From assembly GCA_009767595.1 (NCBI GenBank), contig VSDK01012156.1, forward strand, positions 160,075 to 224,074: a DNA stretch of 64,000 nucleotides, given 5' to 3'. Position numbers and translations under genes: made by a program. Every line of letters starts with the position of its first letter. Positions within the stretch are counted from its first letter, which is position 1. Shown piece after piece: positions 10,897 through 22,690 of the stretch. This DNA is from Symbiodinium kawagutii (Eukaryota; Sar; Dinophyceae; Suessiales; Symbiodiniaceae). Below the pieces are notes generated by a model, which worked only from the letters and a program-made list of their open reading frames with translations, ran no database searches and was not told where the DNA came from.

Positions 10897-11069
10897 ATGA
10901 AGCTTCTTCGTGTGTTCGTGGCCATTTGGGCGGCATGGATGGCTTCCACTTCTTTGCAAGGATGCGGCAGTGAAGAAGATGAGGTTGTGGCAGGAGAACA
11001 AGTGAATACCACCGAGACCGAGAACGATACCAACGCCACCGATATGAACACCACTGACAACACTTCGTC
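10897..11069 (+). CDS. Gene 2 first exon: signal peptide and acidic Asn/Thr-rich segment
   Basis: ATG opens MKLLRVFVAIWAAWMASTSL, a textbook secretory signal peptide (basic start, hydrophobic core, small residues, then QGCGS). Next comes an acidic stretch with repeated N-x-T sequons (NTTETENDTNATDMNTTDNTS), suggesting a secreted or surface protein with N-glycosylation sites. A GTGAGA donor at 11070 is assumed. Without splicing the frame stops at TGA 11071-11073, giving a complete 58-residue protein. ATTCAG and GTCAG just upstream of the ATG are possible trans-splice acceptors. The exit phase (2) does not fit the next recognised exon (needs 1). A GTGAAG donor after QGCG would fit. Confidence 0.55.
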
Positions 11070-11605
11070 GTGAGATGTGAGTGGCTAGAAGAGTCGTGAA
11101 CCGGAACCGTCCGCGCGAAGTCGTAGGGCTCCAGCCAGATGCAGCACTGGCCAGCCTGGAGGCAAGGCTTCTAAGGGTTGAGATAAGACACATTTGAATC
11201 AGTTGACACGTTTCAGCAACAAATTGCAACTTGAAAATCGTGGATGGGTTACGTGTTTTTAATGTGCATCCATATTGGGAACTTTTGCTTCAGGCTTGGC
11301 CCTTGAACAGCTGTGTATGGACAAATTCAATGCCAGCATCACTTTGCAGGCAAGTTGCATAAGTCCTTAAGTTGCGCAAAGTAAAAACACGTCGTTTGAA
11401 ACAACCGCCACCTTACTCTAGCAAGCAAGAATCTACGACAAAATGGCTCTATTCCATTTGCATGTTGAGAAGTGTTTCTATTTGCATGTTGTTTCAATCG
11501 AGCGCAGCCTAAGCACTTGCCCGCGGAGCACGTGCACCACGGCACCATCCTTTCTGCTCGCTTCTTGCGACTGCACGTTTGCTCAAGTGCGACGTGTCAA
11601 AAAAT

Positions 11606-11880
11606 CGATGCTAGAATGGCAGCTGCGTAAAGTTGAAGCGTGCATCCTACAACCTGATACCTTAGTGCCTGCGTGTGTTCTTGTGGGGTGCACATGGCAC
11701 CTTGCTTTGTGAGTTGTTCATGGTTGCTACAACAATCCCACAATCCCACATAGCATAGTAGAAACATGTTTGAAGCATTCAGGTGATGGTAGCCAGTCCA
11801 TCCCTGGCTACGACTATAGACCAAGTGCATGATACGGTAGCCCCCATGTTGGTCTGATTCCTGTACAATGTGATGAAAAG
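11606..11880 (+). repeat. Dispersed repeat, copy 1
   Basis: Shares with 12645-12975, in the same orientation, an ordered series of blocks: GATGCTAGAATG, GTGCACATGGCAC, CTTTGTGAGTTG, ACAACAATCCCA, ATAGTAGAAACAT, TTTGAAGCA, CAGGTGATG, CCATCCCTGG and GGTAGCCCCCATGTTG. A diverged duplication or mobile element family of about 0.3 kb. Confidence 0.75.
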
Positions 11881-12047
11881 TTCGTCGCTGCTTCGCTGGC
11901 GATGTATGTGTTGATGTTCACTTCACCTCAGAAAAGTTTGATGAAAGTGATGAGTTTCGGATCTACCCTCTGGGAAACCAACCAGGAAGCCCAAAAAATC
12001 AACATTTCTATAGGTAAAACAACGATAAACGGTGGATTTCCAACTTC

Positions 12048-12177
12048 CAGGTCAATGTCTACCCAGGATGAATAAACCCGAGGTTGATTAACTGGGGGGG
12101 TTACCATTCCAATGGAAAACCAAGGCTTTTGGGGGATACCCCCTTTTAATAAACCAGGGGTTTATGAATCCTGGGTT
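12048..12177. repeat. Palindromic element, family 3
   Basis: Terminal inverted arms AATGTCTACCCAGGATGAAT at the left and TGAATCCTGGGTTACCATT at the right, with inner AAACCC...GGGTTTAT pairing. Same structure as the copy at 21776-21916. Confidence 0.75.
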
Positions 12178-12215
12178 ACCATTAGTTGAGCAGACTGTAA
12201 ATTTCTTTCCCAAAG

Positions 12216-12257
12216 ATCCGCACCCCAAACGCCGCTGCTCCGAGGACTGGAAGGCTG
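12216..12257 (+). CDS. Gene 2 candidate exon (short)
   Basis: Between TTCCCAAAG and GCTG|GTGAGC, a strong donor. In the best-biased frame it reads PHPKRRCSEDWKA with one split codon at each end (phase 1 in and out). It then joins the exon at 13184 in frame (G+AG, Glu). Confidence 0.4.
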
Positions 12258-12261
12258 GTGA

Positions 12262-12320
12262 GCTCGTGACCGCCCTGGCAGTCGAGGTCTGTGCCCGCGG
12301 CCCCCAGGGCGGTCACGAGC
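12262..12320. other. Perfect 17-bp inverted repeat beside a donor
   Basis: GCTCGTGACCGCCCTGG at 12262-12278 and its exact reverse complement at 12304-12320, separated by 25 GC-rich bases. It begins 4 nt into the predicted intron that starts with GTGAGC at 12258, so the pre-mRNA could form a stable hairpin at the donor. Confidence 0.8.
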
Positions 12321-12644
12321 CTAAGACAGGTCGGCCCAGGGTGGGTTTGGGCAGTGGATTGGTGAGTCGAGTTGAGATGGATTTGGTTCCGAAGAACGGA
12401 AAGATCAACATATTGTTTTGCCAAAAATCAATTGTGTTGGATTCAAAAACGATTTGGGATCCCGTTTTGGGATGTTTGTGGGGAGTCTCTACTTAGATTT
12501 GGATGGCCAACCGAAGTCGAGTCGTGGAAGATATTGATTGGCTGTGGTATTGGCACGTCTTGGCATAATATGGTTCAAACCATAAGGTTCTGTGAATCAA
12601 AGCGGACCCTTTTTCTTGACTTATTGATGCCCTGAGACATGGGA

Positions 12645-12975
12645 GTGAATGCGATGCTAGAATGTGTGAATTTGTGTGACATCCATATGTTCATTTTTGC
12701 GGTTGGCAGCCACCTAGAGTTGATGCGTGTGTTGCATCCAACAATCTGTTTTTTTTTGAATGCCAGTTTCTTTTTCAGTGCACATGGCACATCACTTTGT
12801 GAGTTGATCATGGTACAACAATCCCATTTGACATGAAATACAATAGAAACATTTTTGAAGCACGCAGGTGATGAACGAATTCCATCCCTGGTTACCACTA
12901 TATAGACTAGAGATATAGTATTTCGTGATGTGGTAGCCCCCATGTTGCTCTCATGCCTATACAACGCGATGGCCA
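12645..12975 (+). repeat. Dispersed repeat, copy 2
   Basis: Diverged copy of 11606-11880 in the same orientation, containing GATGCTAGAATG, GTGCACATGGCAC, CTTTGTGAGTTG, CATCCCTGGTTACC and GGTAGCCCCCATGTTG in the same order. Confidence 0.75.
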
Positions 12976-13183
12976 AACAACGCAAAGTAATATGATGCGC
13001 CACACCACTGCACTACGTCAAGCCTAAAGTGGAAATGGTGGAGCAAAGCCATCATTTGATAGTAATATAGGTCTCAATCTTTTAAGAGTTACACCTACCT
13101 CAAAGCCACAAATGTATACAAATGTTAGTTTCTGATAGGGAAACCGCCAAAAAGCTAGGGAGACGTGACATGTGCACAAACAG

Positions 13184-13336
13184 AGTCCCCAGACGAAGGT
13201 TCAACGTTCGGTGAACTGGACCTGAACGGCACCACGAAGAAAGCTGCGCATCCGAAAAAAGGCTGTTGTGACTTGCGGGGGCGCAAGGAAGTCCACATCA
13301 TGGAAAATCATTTTGATGCAATGTTGACAGCGGTTG
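13184..13336 (+). CDS. Gene 2 exon
   Basis: Between GCACAAACAG and GTTG|GTAATT. Reads SPDEGSTFGELDLNGTTKKA, then AHPKKGCCDLRGRKEVHIME and NHFDAMLTAV, in phase 1 at both ends. 50 codons with GC-biased third positions. It joins the exon at 14465 in frame (G+GC, Gly). Contains a Cys-Cys pair. No family recognised. Confidence 0.55.
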
Positions 13337-13689
13337 GTAATTATTGAGAACGGTTTTAGTGGATCATGTGGATACGAACCAGTCTCAACACTGACCGCGA
13401 ACAATTCAGAATTCAGCATGAATCCACCGGTCATTAAGTAGAAATGCTGTTAGGCACTGCATTCCCAATTATTCATTGGTGAAATACCATTAAACATATG
13501 CATATACATGGGATATTTTCCCCACAATATGACTGGTGTTACTACCCGTGGCAAGGAATCCCAGACCTGTATCAATGTCAGGTCTAATAGGTGGTGTCAC
13601 GAGCTCATACAGCGCTCATGAAGGCCTGCACCAAGCGTTTCTTCCAACATGTATTTACACGTGTATTCATGCACATTCATATACATATA

Positions 13690-13806
13690 TGAATCATCAA
13701 CGTATCTATCTATCCATCTATCTATCTACCTATCCATCTATCTATCTATCGATCTATCCATCCATCCATCTATCCATCTATCTATCTATCTATCTGTATG
13801 TATGTA
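13690..13806. repeat. (TATC)n microsatellite
   Basis: Imperfect tetranucleotide CTAT/CCAT array. Similar arrays occur at 49520-49620 (reverse strand) and 52120-52315. Confidence 0.9.
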
Positions 13807-14464
13807 TTTACATGTTGACATTTTTAAAGTGTGGTTCTGCACAAATATCACAGGTACATACTCGCACCTGTATATACCCACGAACCTCCATGGACGAATT
13901 AGTAGTCCAAGAACGGTGTACCTCTCGAGCGCCTGGTTGCAAGAAAACGATGATGATAGGACGCTTTGAGGATCTGTTCATAGACAATACTCACGTGAAT
14001 TACATTGATATAATTTCCATCCTTCTTACTTTGATGGTCTCAAATAGTCATTGTACAACATCACTTTCCACTGCCATCGTTATTCACTGACGATTTTCAC
14101 CCCGAAACGTAGCCGTCCGATTCTCAAGCTAGCGTTTGACTCGAGTCCCGTGGCAGCTGCCGTCGAGGACGTTGGTTGGGTGGTAGGGTGGTTGTTGGTT
14201 TTGGACAGTTGGACCCATGATGGTGGTAGGAACCCACTGACAAAACCATTGCTTGGTCAACAATATTGTCGTTTGTGTCTATATGCACGTATAGACTTTC
14301 ATGTTTAGTGTTTTGTATGATAGATCTGTAGGCCGAAAAAAATCAAAGGTATGTGTTGGACTGCTGTTGCGAATCACCGCCGCACAGATGCCTTTGATTT
14401 GGGCATCTAATAGCATCATTGGTCAGGCAGATCATGAGGTCCGAGTCGGCACCTCACTCCCTAG

Positions 14465-14652
14465 GCGTCAGATGCGTCGTGAAGGCGGAAATTCGCTCGA
14501 ACGAACTCAGCCGCAGCACGTACGAAAGATGCGAACACATGCTCAGAAAAGTCGCAGCATGCTACGACCCGACATCCTGCGCGTTGGATTCCGCTGAAAC
14601 GTGCCCAGTTGCAACCTTTTGGACTGAGCCCATTGTTTATTTGGTTCTATGA
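14465..14652 (+). CDS. Gene 2 last exon (Cys-rich C-terminus)
   Basis: After ACTCCCTAG. Completing the split codon, it reads GVRCVVKAEIRSNELSRSTY, ERCEHMLRKVAACYDPTSCA and LDSAETCPVATFWTEPIVYL, ending VL and TGA at 14650-14652. There are five Cys (C-x18-C-x8-C-x5-C-x7-C), suggesting disulphides and agreeing with a signal peptide at the start of the gene. Not a family I recognise. The last residues lose GC bias, so an earlier splice donor is possible. Confidence 0.55.
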
Positions 14653-14751
14653 TGGTCTATGTATACAGAGATTTCTAGTCATAGACACTCAAGTACATCC
14701 ATGTATATATCCTTAGCACATCCACATGTCACACGTGTTTTTCTTAAAGTA

Positions 14752-14825
14752 AGGGTACCCCCAAAATGGCTGGTTTATTGCTATACAGATGATTGACAAA
14801 CTCAATGAGTTGGGGTTCCCCCTAG
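14752..14825. repeat. Palindromic element, family 1 (short copy)
   Basis: GTACCCCCAAAATGGCTGG, TTTATTGCTATACAGATGAT and GAGTTGGGGTTCCCCC, lacking the outer TTTCTCAA arms. Lies in the spacer between gene 2 and the ammonium transporter. Confidence 0.5.
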
Positions 14826-15406
14826 GCCCAGTGCACCGTACCGGCCCAGGTTTTTCTTTGGACCCTTGGTGACCATCGTGTATGCAGTGAGATCCATCCA
14901 CGGTATGTTGCTTGTAACCATAGATGAAAACCATCGAACTTGATATGTTACTCATACATGTTATATGCATCAATGTTGTTGCTTCATATTTGGCTAACCA
15001 TGGATTGCTTATAAAATGATAGCTATAACCATGAATGATAACCATCCCATGAATGTTGTTCACTGCTTAGAACAGATGAAAATCGGACAGTATCTACTTG
15101 CAGCATATCCATATATCCACATCATATGTAATGGTCTTGGGTAATGAATGTGGTTGATATCTAGTTTATACTACCAGTACATCCATTATATAGCTTTTGT
15201 ATGTGACAGAACTAATAGATTACAATATACAACTATTGAATAACTTATGTATAAAACTAACATCTAATTATTGTATTTAGAATAGATTTATACTTCTAGT
15301 ACATCCATTAGAATTCTTGTATGTTGATTGCTCAAAAGTCTTCGCCTCACCCTTGGGTGTCCCACAATCTCCTGCGGAACGGCAGCGTGCGCATGCCACA
15401 GGAAGC

Positions 15407-15446
15407 ATGGCGCGGCTGATTGCTATGATGGCAGCAGTGGCTGTCG
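15407..15446 (+). CDS. AMT: AMT exon 1: start and signal-peptide-like segment
   Basis: ATG opens MARLIAMMAAVAV, a short hydrophobic N-terminus like a signal peptide. The donor is GTCG|GTGAAC, phase 1. CCACAG lies 6 nt upstream of the ATG and could be a trans-splice acceptor. The upstream frame is also open, so an internal exon remains possible. Assignment to AMT rests on phase agreement with exon 2. Confidence 0.45.
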
Positions 15447-15627
15447 GTGAACCCAGTTGAAAAAAACACATGGTTGAGGTAGACTTAACTCTGACGACAT
15501 GATGTGGAATATGGACTTAACTCCGAGGACATGATGTGGAATATGGTGGTTGTAGAGGGGTAATTATCATTGATAATGGCTAATAAGAGGGGATAGGAAG
15601 CAACAATAGTAGGGGATATACCAATTA

Positions 15628-15705
15628 TATGAGGTTTCTCAAGCCAAAGGGGACCCCCCAAAATGATTTGCTCATTACTACAAACCTTCATTTTAAGAAA
15701 TCACC
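15628..15705. repeat. Palindromic element, family 1
   Basis: GAGGTTTCTCAAGCCAAAGG, then GACCCCCCAAAATGATTTG, ending TTAAGAAATCACCAT. In AMT intron 1. Confidence 0.55.
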
Positions 15706-16487
15706 ATGTAGAATATGGTCAACACTTATTGGTGGATTGTAATGATGGAATTTCACGGGGAACGACCAAACAGCAGTAGGTATACAGTTGTCGTGAACCT
15801 TTGCAGCTATTGAGTGAGTAGCGCAACAACTACCGGATATTGGGAACCACTATGGTGAAGAAATAGCTTCAAGACTGAACATACCATATATCAGGTATTA
15901 GTCACCATCTATCAGGGTATGCGAACGGATGGGTCTACCCTGGGTCCATTGATCACTTTGTTTGCAGTGTCTACCCTGAGATCTTCCCACAGTTGTATCT
16001 CTTAGGCATGAGCAGTGGTTGGTTCTTGACATTGCTCAAAGTGACGGTTCTTAGATTCCCGCATGGGGGTTGTAGGTGACCCCCTGAAAGGTGTACCCCC
16101 CCAGTAAAGGGGCTATCGAAGGGTTAACAACCGCCATCAACAGCTTGTGGTTGTTAATAGGATACTGACAGAAGTACCATTAGCGGGACTATTGATTTGC
16201 ATGCTCTTTACTAGTCAGATCCATTCGAGAAACAAGTCATAGCCGGGGTTGATAGATTCTCCTCATGAAATCTTAGATTAGATATGGACTCGAGATGGGG
16301 GTGTACTCCAAACAGTTTTCCCAAGAGGTTTTCCCAAGAGGTTTTCCTCACAATGATCTCACAACATCTCCCATGGATTTGCTCGAGGATCTTGATGGGA
16401 GATGTTGGTCCAACAATTCATAGGCTAAAACCACCCGATGTTCATGGTAAAACTGGGGCTGGTAACTGCTGGACCCGTTAGGATGTT

Positions 16488-16502
16488 ACACACACACACA
16501 CA
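16488..16502. repeat. (CA)n microsatellite
   Basis: Short dinucleotide run, about seven CA units, in AMT intron 1. Confidence 0.8.
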
Positions 16503-17039
16503 GTCTCAAGTAGATTTCAGGAGAATATTTAGTGACAATGATGATATGGGCACATTAGGAATGATGGAGTGAGTCAGTGATGATGATCTATCAACGGGTG
16601 AGTAGTGGCTAATGAAAGATCAAGGATGATCAGGCTACAAAAGATTCATGACGCTTCACAACAATAGGGTCTAGTCGGTATAGTGGTTGCTATACTAGTT
16701 TTTCTCAAAAATGCGTCACAGTGTTTCACAGTGTTTTGTGGCTGTATAAGAATGGCCCATGATAATGGATAACAAAAAGGGTTAACCATTACTCCCCTTT
16801 ATTGGCAAATAATGATGGTTGTCAATGATTAAGAATGGTTTGAGATTATTGTCGGTACTAACAGTGACCATTATTTATTGTTAATAATGAACAATGATAA
16901 GATAATGCTGTTCATTATTAAGATGAGTCAATTTAATAATGATAGATAATGATCATAAAGGTGTTGTTCAATAATAGCTTAATAACCTTTGTTGTTCAAC
17001 AAAGGCTGTCAACAGCCGGTCAATGGCAGGCAATGGCAG

Positions 17040-17161
17040 ATGAGTGGCCATGGCCGGTTGACGATCCTGGTCCTGAGGTGGCCGGGGCGGATCAAGTGGA
17101 CCAAGACATCCTCGACTTGCAAGCGGAGGCGAGGTCACGCACCGGGGCTAGTGCTGATCAG
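17040..17161 (+). CDS. AMT: AMT exon 2: acidic N-terminal extension
   Basis: Between AATGGCAG and CAG|GTTACA. Completes Asp (G+AT), then EWPWPVDDPGPEVAGADQVD and QDILDLQAEARSRTGASADQ. Strong GC3 bias. Exit phase 0. Acidic and soluble, fitting an extracytoplasmic N-terminus before helix 1. Several CAGs upstream offer alternative acceptors in the same frame. Confidence 0.5.
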
Positions 17162-19445
17162 GTTACAAGAAACATGGATTCACCATGGTGAGAATGAACT
17201 ATCTATAATCACTGATTAGATTATTTTAAAAATGATTACATATAATATAGATAATTTGTAATTAATTGATTTAATGGGGTATATATGATCAGAATTGTTA
17301 AAATCATGTGACATGGTGACTCATAAACCATGAATTGAACATTTAATTCATTGTGAATTATGGTGAGGAATCCCAAGGTGAGAATGCGAACGTGAAGAGG
17401 TAACCAACCAAGCTTCACAATCGAACCAAGCTTCACAATCGTTGGTGAACCAGTCTCATCATTGGTGGATCAAATGCGTGTGCCATGGTGAGAAGGGCGA
17501 GGAACAGGAATCACCACGGTGAGAATGGTGAGGGAGAGGAATCACCAAGCTGAAACAATGGTTGGTTTACCAGTCTCATCATAGGTGCTTCGAATGGGTG
17601 TGGAGAGGAATCACCAAGCTGATAACGCTTAATTATAAAAAGTGAGGGGTAATCGTGACGGGTTCACCCTGGTGAGTGGTGATTGAATGGTGGCTAGTGC
17701 TCCTTGTTAACCCCGCAGTGTTGACCATTGGTGGTGAAACAGTCATGTGGGTTGTTGGTTCGTTGTTGCTGATGGGTTCCTAGCAGTGAAAGCAGTTGTA
17801 AATCGTGGCAATTCAATCTCGTTTATCATGCTGACAATACTGGTTCGTGATGATTAATCATGGTTATAGTAATTGTTGCAATATCGCTTAATAAGTCTAC
17901 CAAGGTCACTTGATTAACTAATGGTAGATATTTGTCAATTCGCATTGTGACAACAGGCAATGATACTGAACTGCCAATCATGCAACCATTGGTGGTGAGC
18001 TCTTGGGACTGATGGTGTCACAATGGTGTTCGGCTAACCAGTTTGTCTTGGCCATTATCAGCCAAGAACCAATTTTTGGCCATCAAATATGCCGACAAAT
18101 TGTTAGGCCGATAATATCAAGCTGGTGAAAGAAAGAATATGTTGATTAAATTCGATGGTCATAATTGGTTGACAGCCAACATTAAGGTTTTTTTTTGCAA
18201 TGATACTGCACTGTCATGCAACCATTGGCGGTGAGCTCTAGGGATCGATCGTGTCATAAGGGTGTTGGGCTAACCAGTCTATCTTAGCCATTGTCAGCCA
18301 ACAATCGATTTTTGGCCATCAATTATGCAACAGTTTTGTCGCTGACAAGATTGAACAACATGTCGAGAGAATGAGCACCGGTTCTTCATCGGGGCAATAC
18401 TAGCCATTGTGAACCATGAAGATCAGAATTGTGAAGCAGCAAAAAGACAATCAGTCATGCTTATTGCTGAAAAACCATTGCAATCATACAATTATGTCCA
18501 CCACTGGGACATTGCTAAAGCCATTGGATCATATCATGAATCATGATTATTGCTAGAAGTCATTGAGCCATCCACCATTGGATCATTACGGTTAAAACGG
18601 CACACATCAAGGCCACAGATGAAAGACACCTCATGATCAAAAAATTGAGCTCGACAGTGGTCCTGATTCGCACGCTGATTTTTGTTTCTGGATTCGAGTC
18701 ACCAATATGCATATACATTTATAAATATACATTTATAAATATATATATATATATATTTACATATATATATATATAGATAAATACGTACAAATAAGTAGAT
18801 AAGCATATATATATAGATTTACATATAGATAGTTCCCTTATCACATTGACGGAGAAGACCAGGAGTGATATACGTGTACCAATGAATGTAGATATTTGTA
18901 TATGGAGACGGTCATACATACATGTATCTAGCATTCGTAAATTTTGTATATACACAAGTATGTCATATTTTTTTTGATATCTCTTGGCATTAGCATTGCC
19001 CAACCCTGCCCACACAGATGGCTGATTGATACCGATCATCATTCCGCAATGGTTTTGCCCTGTGTCGGTACTGCTGCTAAGTTGATATTGTTTTTGGTAC
19101 TGGGTCCCAGCTTGACTACCAGCGATGCAGGAAATACCCCCGCGATCGGAATTGGGCATGTAGATGGACCGCCCAATTGAAGTCTAGTATGAAGCATTAT
19201 CCATTTTCGTGGGGCTTGTAGTATAGTATATATGATACAGAGTATAGTATATCCACCACGGAGCTTAGTATGAATGAGCAATATTGCGAAATTAAACCTT
19301 CACCATCCTTCTCGGTTTGGTTGCAATATTGATGGTTTGTAGGGTCAACCACCAAGAAGAACCAACAAGAACACAAGTGGCAACCCAACGGATGGCTCAA
19401 CCTCGGCCAACTGGTAGTGAAACCTGTTGGCTGACCCTGGCCCAG

Positions 19446-19511
19446 CTGTTTGGGTGCGGCGAGAGGTTGCTGCGCAGGCGTCTTTGATCGAGGCCGATGG
19501 GTTCCACCAGG
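19446..19511 (+). CDS. Orphan exon candidate in AMT intron 2
   Basis: Between TGGCCCAG and CACCAGG|GTCATC. Reads VWVRREVAAQASLIEADGFH with high GC3, phase 1 in and out. It cannot be inserted between AMT exons 2 and 3 (both phase 0). It could be an alternative exon, part of a nested gene, or chance. Confidence 0.22.
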
Positions 19512-21775
19512 GTCATCGAAGTTCATGGCTGAACCATGCCCTGATCATCCAAGTGAGTTGTGCCCGAGTTCATGGTTGGTTGTGAACTCTTGGCGTTGTT
19601 GAGTTATTTTGAAACCTCTGAGCTGCAACGAAGAATCCTATGAAACATGATCGTTGATGGTTGTGAAAGCCAATTCCCAGCCAATGAGCAAGGAGCCGGT
19701 TCTAAACTGACATGGAAAACAATGATATTAGTAGAAGAACAGGAAGCATGAGGTTCTCTAGAAAGACATATGAGTAGAAGAACTGCCATGGTTTCAAGGT
19801 CCGCCACTTCTAGAGAACCTGTGAAGACTGGTGATCTTCCACTTCCAGTCAGAGGCTCCTTGAAAAATCATGGTTTTTGCCGGAAAATGGCCCATGCCTT
19901 CTCCGGGTCAGTCGCCTCATGGGTTGCATATGATAAGTCCAGATCGAAAGAAAAAACACAAAGGGAATATTTAGATGATGATAAAACGATATTGCAATAA
20001 GATGAAACATTTTGTCATCTGAGCATAATCAACAGATTGCAATATGATGATCAATATTAATATGTAACTCAGATGATTAGTTAATCACATGAATATTACA
20101 TATTCGCATGTAACTCAGATGTGATGAATTATGTTGATGATTCAATCCAATCCAATATGATGAACACAAACTTGTTCACCGGACCAGAATATACCACCGA
20201 TGTTGCCAGTTAGAGCTCAGGCCCAGGAATAGCCTCCTCGTCCTGCTAGCTGGAAACCGGCATGTTGTGTCGAACATTTTCAGAAAAACTCGTCGATGTC
20301 TGCCCGCTGAGCATCATCAGAGACTATTTCTTGATGACGTCCTGGTTGATCATGATCAAACCATGCTGCCTTCTTTTGGTTTCAAGAACCACCCGCTGAA
20401 ACCATGCTGGTTCTTGCAAGAACCAACACAATGCTGCAGCTTCAGTTGGCGACCTTCTTTTGGTAACTCCAGCAGCTGAGCCACCAGTTCTGCAGGTGGT
20501 TGGATCATGTTTTTTTCATTTTTTCCGCTGCAAGTTGAATTTGTCAGACCCTCCGAAATATGCACACCCGCAATGGTATAGATTCCCACGATTGTGAAGC
20601 AGAGAGGTATCACCCACGATAAACATCACCATGATCAATGATTAATCATGATCAACCCTGCTTAGTCTTCAATCAGCCCTCAACTGACCAATAGCTAGCT
20701 ATCATTCAACCAGCCAGCGTCTGCCAGCTGAGGCTGCCAATCTCTCTTGGTCAGGCATTAACCATGGGAATCAACCAGAAGGATTGTTTGACCATGCTTA
20801 GTTCCATGGTTGATCTATGTAACCATGGTGAACTTATGGTAGTCTGAGGTGCTGATCTATCCATTATTAATCCACTACCATGGAGAACCAAAACTGTTAA
20901 CACATCGTCATTAATCATCGTGTCGCCGTCAACCATGACTGGCCATTGGTCAAACAAGCTTAAGGACCTGCAACTCAAGCAATCACTGGTAATCAGTGCC
21001 ATTGTTGACCATAAACAAAAAGTTGACCACTGCTAAGAATGCGATTCATTATCCACCAGAGTTTATTGCTGTTGCTTGGTGGCCATTAGTAATAGGGAAG
21101 GTACAGATCAACCAGTACGAGGATCAACTGTTGGAGTTAACCACACTGTGATGATTATTGACGTCAGTCAATGGATATGACCATAGCGATCCACCGAAAT
21201 CAGAGGTGAAGTAGTCAGCCATGAGTAGCCACAATCGCTATGACCAGGACTAGCCACTAGTAGCCATTAATCCACCCCATCCTTCCAAACTGATTTATGA
21301 TTAGTATCAGCCAGTTATCCACTGTATGACCATGTATCCATGATCGATCATCAAGCATTGGAAAGCCACCACTGGGTTCATGGGAACAGCGACTCGTTGG
21401 AAACCCGACTGTTCAACCACCAGCTTTACAGGGATTTCCCAGAGGGATTTTTCCCATGAACCATCAGTTGTTGAACATCAACTAGCCATTAGTGAACCAC
21501 TGTTGCTGTTGAGTATCTCCTGTTGTTTACCACTATGAAAAACACTACCAGCCACGATGAACCGTTACTGACCATTATGAAGCATTACTAAGCACTATTG
21601 ATCATTAAGCATTCTTAAGCATTATCAACCATCATTAGCCACTGTCCACTATCTTTGTTGGCTACACTTCCGTATAAAGCCACCATTGGTCAACCATCCT
21701 ACCATCCACACATCCTGCAGGCCCAAGAAGCCTTGCTGCAGGATCATGAGGAGCCGCGAGCCAAGGGTGGAAGTC

Positions 21776-21916
21776 ATGATAATGTCTACCCCGGATGAAG
21801 CTAAACCCCTCGTTGGTAAATAGGGGGTTTCCCCCAAGTTCGCCATGGTTTCCCATTAAAATGGTAACCCCCTACTTCATCAACCAGGGGTTTATTCATC
21901 CTGGGTAGACATTGAT
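21776..21916. repeat. Palindromic element, family 3
   Basis: Starts AATGTCTACCCCGGATGAAG and ends TTCATCCTGGGTAGACATT, near-perfect inverted arms, with an inner AAACCCCTCGTTGG...CCAGGGGTTTAT pairing. Second full copy in the window. Confidence 0.8.
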
Positions 21917-22597
21917 GTTCAAGAGTGGTGAAGAATGGCCGATTAAGCATGAATTAATGCTCAATAATGGTTACCAAGCTGGTTTATATTCTGACCACGG
22001 TTGATAAGGTGCTTGGTAAGCTGATAAGGTTCTTGATAAGCTGATTAATTAAGCGTGGTCAGAGCCACCCCTAAAAGTGGTTTTTGATGGTTAAGGCTTC
22101 GTATCGTTTCCGGATGGCTCATAAATTGCTGAGCTGAGCAATGATGAAGCTCGGTTGAGTGTTGACACGGCTGGAACTGAATGGTTTCAGCCCTGAACCA
22201 GCGAAGCGATTGTTTCATACAGCGAACGGGTCATTGAGGCGGCTTGGGGTTGGAATCGTCGTAAATGTTCTTGGTGAAGCAACAAACTTCAAACAGCATA
22301 GCAATTTTCGACCACGGCCCAGATGCTTGTTACTGCTGGTTCTGAAGTTAACAGCTGCTGCTCCTTGTGACTTTTTGGGTGGTAGATCCCCACCGAAGCC
22401 ACGAATGGCGTTCCCGTGAACTTGTTCATCTGACAGAAATTGTAAATTATCATTTTTGGAGTAGCCCCACGTTTATAAGACCATCGTAATGGTATGATAT
22501 TGACCAGTCACTCAAAAGTCTGCATGGGCATGACGAACATGATGCATGGTTTATAGGAGAATTGTCATGCATGTCCACAGAGGAAACAGAGGGATAT

Positions 22598-22690
22598 GGT
22601 AGTTTCTCAAAATAGGGGACCCCCAAATCATCTAATATTAACCATTTACAGTTGTTAACCTCCCATTTAATGAGAACCCCCCATATACTG
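22598..22690. repeat. Palindromic element, family 1
   Basis: TAGTTTCTCAAAATAGGGGA, CCCCCAAATCATCTAATATT, ending TTTAATGAGAACCCCCCATA. In AMT intron 2. Confidence 0.7.

Noticed and set aside
10885..11229. 114-codon minus-strand open frame
   Set aside because: Shadow of the plus-strand signal-peptide exon, which has the better start context and composition.
14113..14170. Candidate exon RPILKLAFDSSPVAAAVED between CGTAG and GTTGGT
   Set aside because: Phase 2 entry does not fit between the exons at 13184 and 14465, which already join perfectly.
20356..20613. Minus-strand frame reading PPAELVAQLLELPKEGRQLK
   Set aside because: Protein-like in appearance, but it lies over local inverted repeats, has mixed codon bias, and is the only sign of a minus-strand gene.
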